From NCBI GenBank assembly GCA_937900215.1, contig CALCFH010000291.1:1-8248 (forward strand): DNA of 8,248 bases, written 5' to 3'. Source of the DNA: an uncultured Cryomorphaceae bacterium. Lineage in GTDB: Bacteria; Bacteroidota; Bacteroidia; Flavobacteriales; Schleiferiaceae. A program made the position numbers and the translations under genes. Shown here one piece after another: positions 7,211 to 8,248 of this stretch. The notes beneath the pieces are model-generated. The model did no database searches, had not been told where the DNA came from, and saw nothing but the letters and a program-made list of their open reading frames with translations. Numbering within the stretch: the stretch's first letter is position 1; each line of letters starts with the position of its first letter.

Positions 7211-7966
7211 ATGAACAGCGTTATTAGTGAATTTGGATTGGGGCTAAAAGCTTTATTTGGAGCTATTCGATTTGTTGACAAACATAAGTTGTACGGATGG
7301 CTGCTTCTACCTCTTGGGCTAAACCTTATACTATTCTTATCAAGTGCCGCGCTTGGATGGGCTATGGCAGACTATTTTACATCCATTTTGCACGATTTAT
7401 TCAAAACGGATTCTTCCTTTCTAAATAGCCTAATTGGATGGTCTTTGGCCATAAGTATACGCATGGCGGCCCTGTTTTTATACATCTTGTTCTACAAAAA
7501 CATAGTGTTCATTGTTCTATCTCCATTGCTTGCCATCTTAAGTGAAAAAACAGATGAAAAAGCCACTGGAAAGAAGTATCCATTTTCTGCAAAACAACTC
7601 TGGATTGATGTAATCAGAGGCTTAAAACTCGCTTTTCGGAATCTTTTGGTTGAAATTGCCTTGACGCTCCTCCTTCTTTTATTTGCTTTCATTCCTTTAG
7701 TTGGATTGATTGCTCCTTTTCTTTTGGTTCTGGTGCAAAGCTACTTTTATGGCTTTTCAATGATAGACTACAATTGTGAGCGATATCAGATGAGTACCGC
7801 AGATAGCCTTCAGTTTGCAAAAAAACATAAGTCTGCCATGATTGGCCTGGGATTAGGCTTTTATGGACTTTTCTTAATTCCCTATATCGGTTGGATAATT
7901 GGGCCAGTATTGGGCATTGTTGCTGGAACTTTGGTATTCCTGGAAATAAAAAAGCCTGAGCATTAG
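7211..7966 (+). CDS. EI24/CysZ-like inner membrane protein
   Basis: This is a 251-residue integral membrane protein with hydrophobic stretches at about 29-52, 75-106, 147-175 and 210-243. The pattern fits the EI24 domain family (PF07264, which includes the sulfate transporter CysZ): an N-terminal amphipathic part (GLGLKALFGAIRFV), the conserved VLSPLLAILSEKTDEK (102-117) after the second hydrophobic region, FIPLVGLIAP (160-169), a SYFYGFSMIDYNCERYQMS stretch (177-195) and a final GLGFYGLFLIPYIGWIIGP (214-232). CysZ imports sulfate in proteobacteria. Bacteroidota members are usually annotated only by domain, and no cysteine-biosynthesis gene is near, so I give no gene symbol. The start at 7211 leaves a 22-base gap to the divergent purB and no clear Shine-Dalgarno sequence. 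Its last codons lie inside a terminator hairpin. Confidence 0.85.
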   Translation: MNSVISEFGLGLKALFGAIRFVDKHKLYGWLLLPLGLNLILFLSSAALGWAMADYFTSILHDLFKTDSSFLNSLIGWSLAISIRMAALFLYILFYKNIVFIVLSPLLAILSEKTDEKATGKKYPFSAKQLWIDVIRGLKLAFRNLLVEIALTLLLLLFAFIPLVGLIAPFLLVLVQSYFYGFSMIDYNCERYQMSTADSLQFAKKHKSAMIGLGLGFYGLFLIPYIGWIIGPVLGIVAGTLVFLEIKKPEH

Positions 7967-7977
7967 CTCAGGCCTTT
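7948..7977. terminator. Terminator hairpin overlapping the end of the EI24-like gene
   Basis: GCCTGAGC (7954-7961) pairs perfectly with GCTCAGGC (7966-7973) around an ATTA loop. On the minus strand six T follow (A-run 7948-7953), so it is a good terminator for the minus-strand gene ending at 7994. On the plus strand only CTTT follows, so termination of the EI24-like gene here would be weaker. The left arm is made of the gene's last codons, and the TAG stop straddles the loop and the right arm. Confidence 0.8.
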
Positions 7978-7993
7978 CAATAAGTAAAGACGT

Positions 7994-8248
7994 TTAATTA
8001 ATGTCGTTTACATACGAATTTGTGTATTTCAACACAGGGTTTCCGTCTTCGTATACCAACTCCATGATTAAAGTCAGCGCTCTAAGTCTTTCGTATTGAA
8101 TAGTGCTTAGATCTTGCTTCATTAAATAGAATGTAATAGGAGTATACTTGCTTCCAAATACATCACCGGTAACGAAATCCGTAAAGAAAGGATTAACGGC
8201 AGAAAGAGGAAGACCATAGGCTGTTGTAAGGGTATCTCCAATGCCTGC
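7994..8248 (-). CDS. C-terminal end of an unidentified protein (partial)
   Basis: A minus-strand frame is open from the right edge to TAA (complement of 7994-7996), giving the last 84 residues. They include TAYGLPLSAVNPFFTDFVTG, then a region rich in Leu and Arg (YERLRALTLIMELVYEDG), and end in KYTNSYVNDIN. The frame is the only long one here on this strand, and a well-formed terminator with a minus-strand T-run begins 20 bases after its stop; both support a real gene. No T9SS sorting motif, membrane segment or catalytic motif is visible in this piece, and I do not recognise the family. Confidence 0.7.
   Translation of the reverse strand, partial: AGIGDTLTTAYGLPLSAVNPFFTDFVTGDVFGSKYTPITFYLMKQDLSTIQYERLRALTLIMELVYEDGNPVLKYTNSYVNDIN

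Noticed and set aside
7211..7966. Naming the EI24-like protein cysZ.
   Set aside because: Only the domain family can be recognised; no sulfate or cysteine genes are nearby and the family is broad.

Overview
The window looks like an ordinary chromosomal segment from a member of the Bacteroidota, most likely a flavobacteria-like lineage. The basis is one protein with a type IX secretion (Por) C-terminal sorting domain, signal peptides that end in the Bacteroidota style (…WAQ, …FGQ, …AGQ), AT-rich leaders without Shine-Dalgarno sequences, and two DUF3857/transglutaminase-type proteins in tandem. The placement below phylum is inference. I see no mobile element, tRNA, rRNA, CRISPR array or phage gene.

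Left part (1-4030, + strand): the last 34 codons of an unidentified protein overlap by ATGA the start of a 639-residue periplasmic DUF3857/transglutaminase-like protein. That gene in turn overlaps by ATGA a 651-residue relative. The first has an intact Cys-His-Asp triad. The second keeps the Cys but appears to have lost the His and Asp, so the pair looks like an active enzyme plus a pseudo-enzyme partner. A stem-loop with a T-tract closes this transcription unit.

Middle (4031-4900): a 161-base gap carries that terminator, a second short perfect hairpin and a weak promoter candidate. It leads to a small secreted protein made of a signal peptide, one Ig-like/CARDB-like domain and a T9SS sorting domain. 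This gene converges on the purB operon, and the two share a UUCG-loop bidirectional terminator.

Right part (4899-8248): purB (adenylosuccinate lyase) and a succinylglutamate desuccinylase/aspartoacylase-family deacylase form a minus-strand operon with 4 bases between them. Divergent from purB, with only 22 bases between the start codons, is an EI24/CysZ-like membrane protein. Its last codons and stop form one arm and the loop of a hairpin that appears to terminate the next gene, an unidentified minus-strand protein cut by the window edge.

The genes do not form one evident pathway. PurB is housekeeping; the others are envelope or secreted proteins and a deacylase of unknown substrate. I did not find a convincing new defence, mobile or biosynthetic system. 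The most interesting item is the active/degenerate transglutaminase pair.
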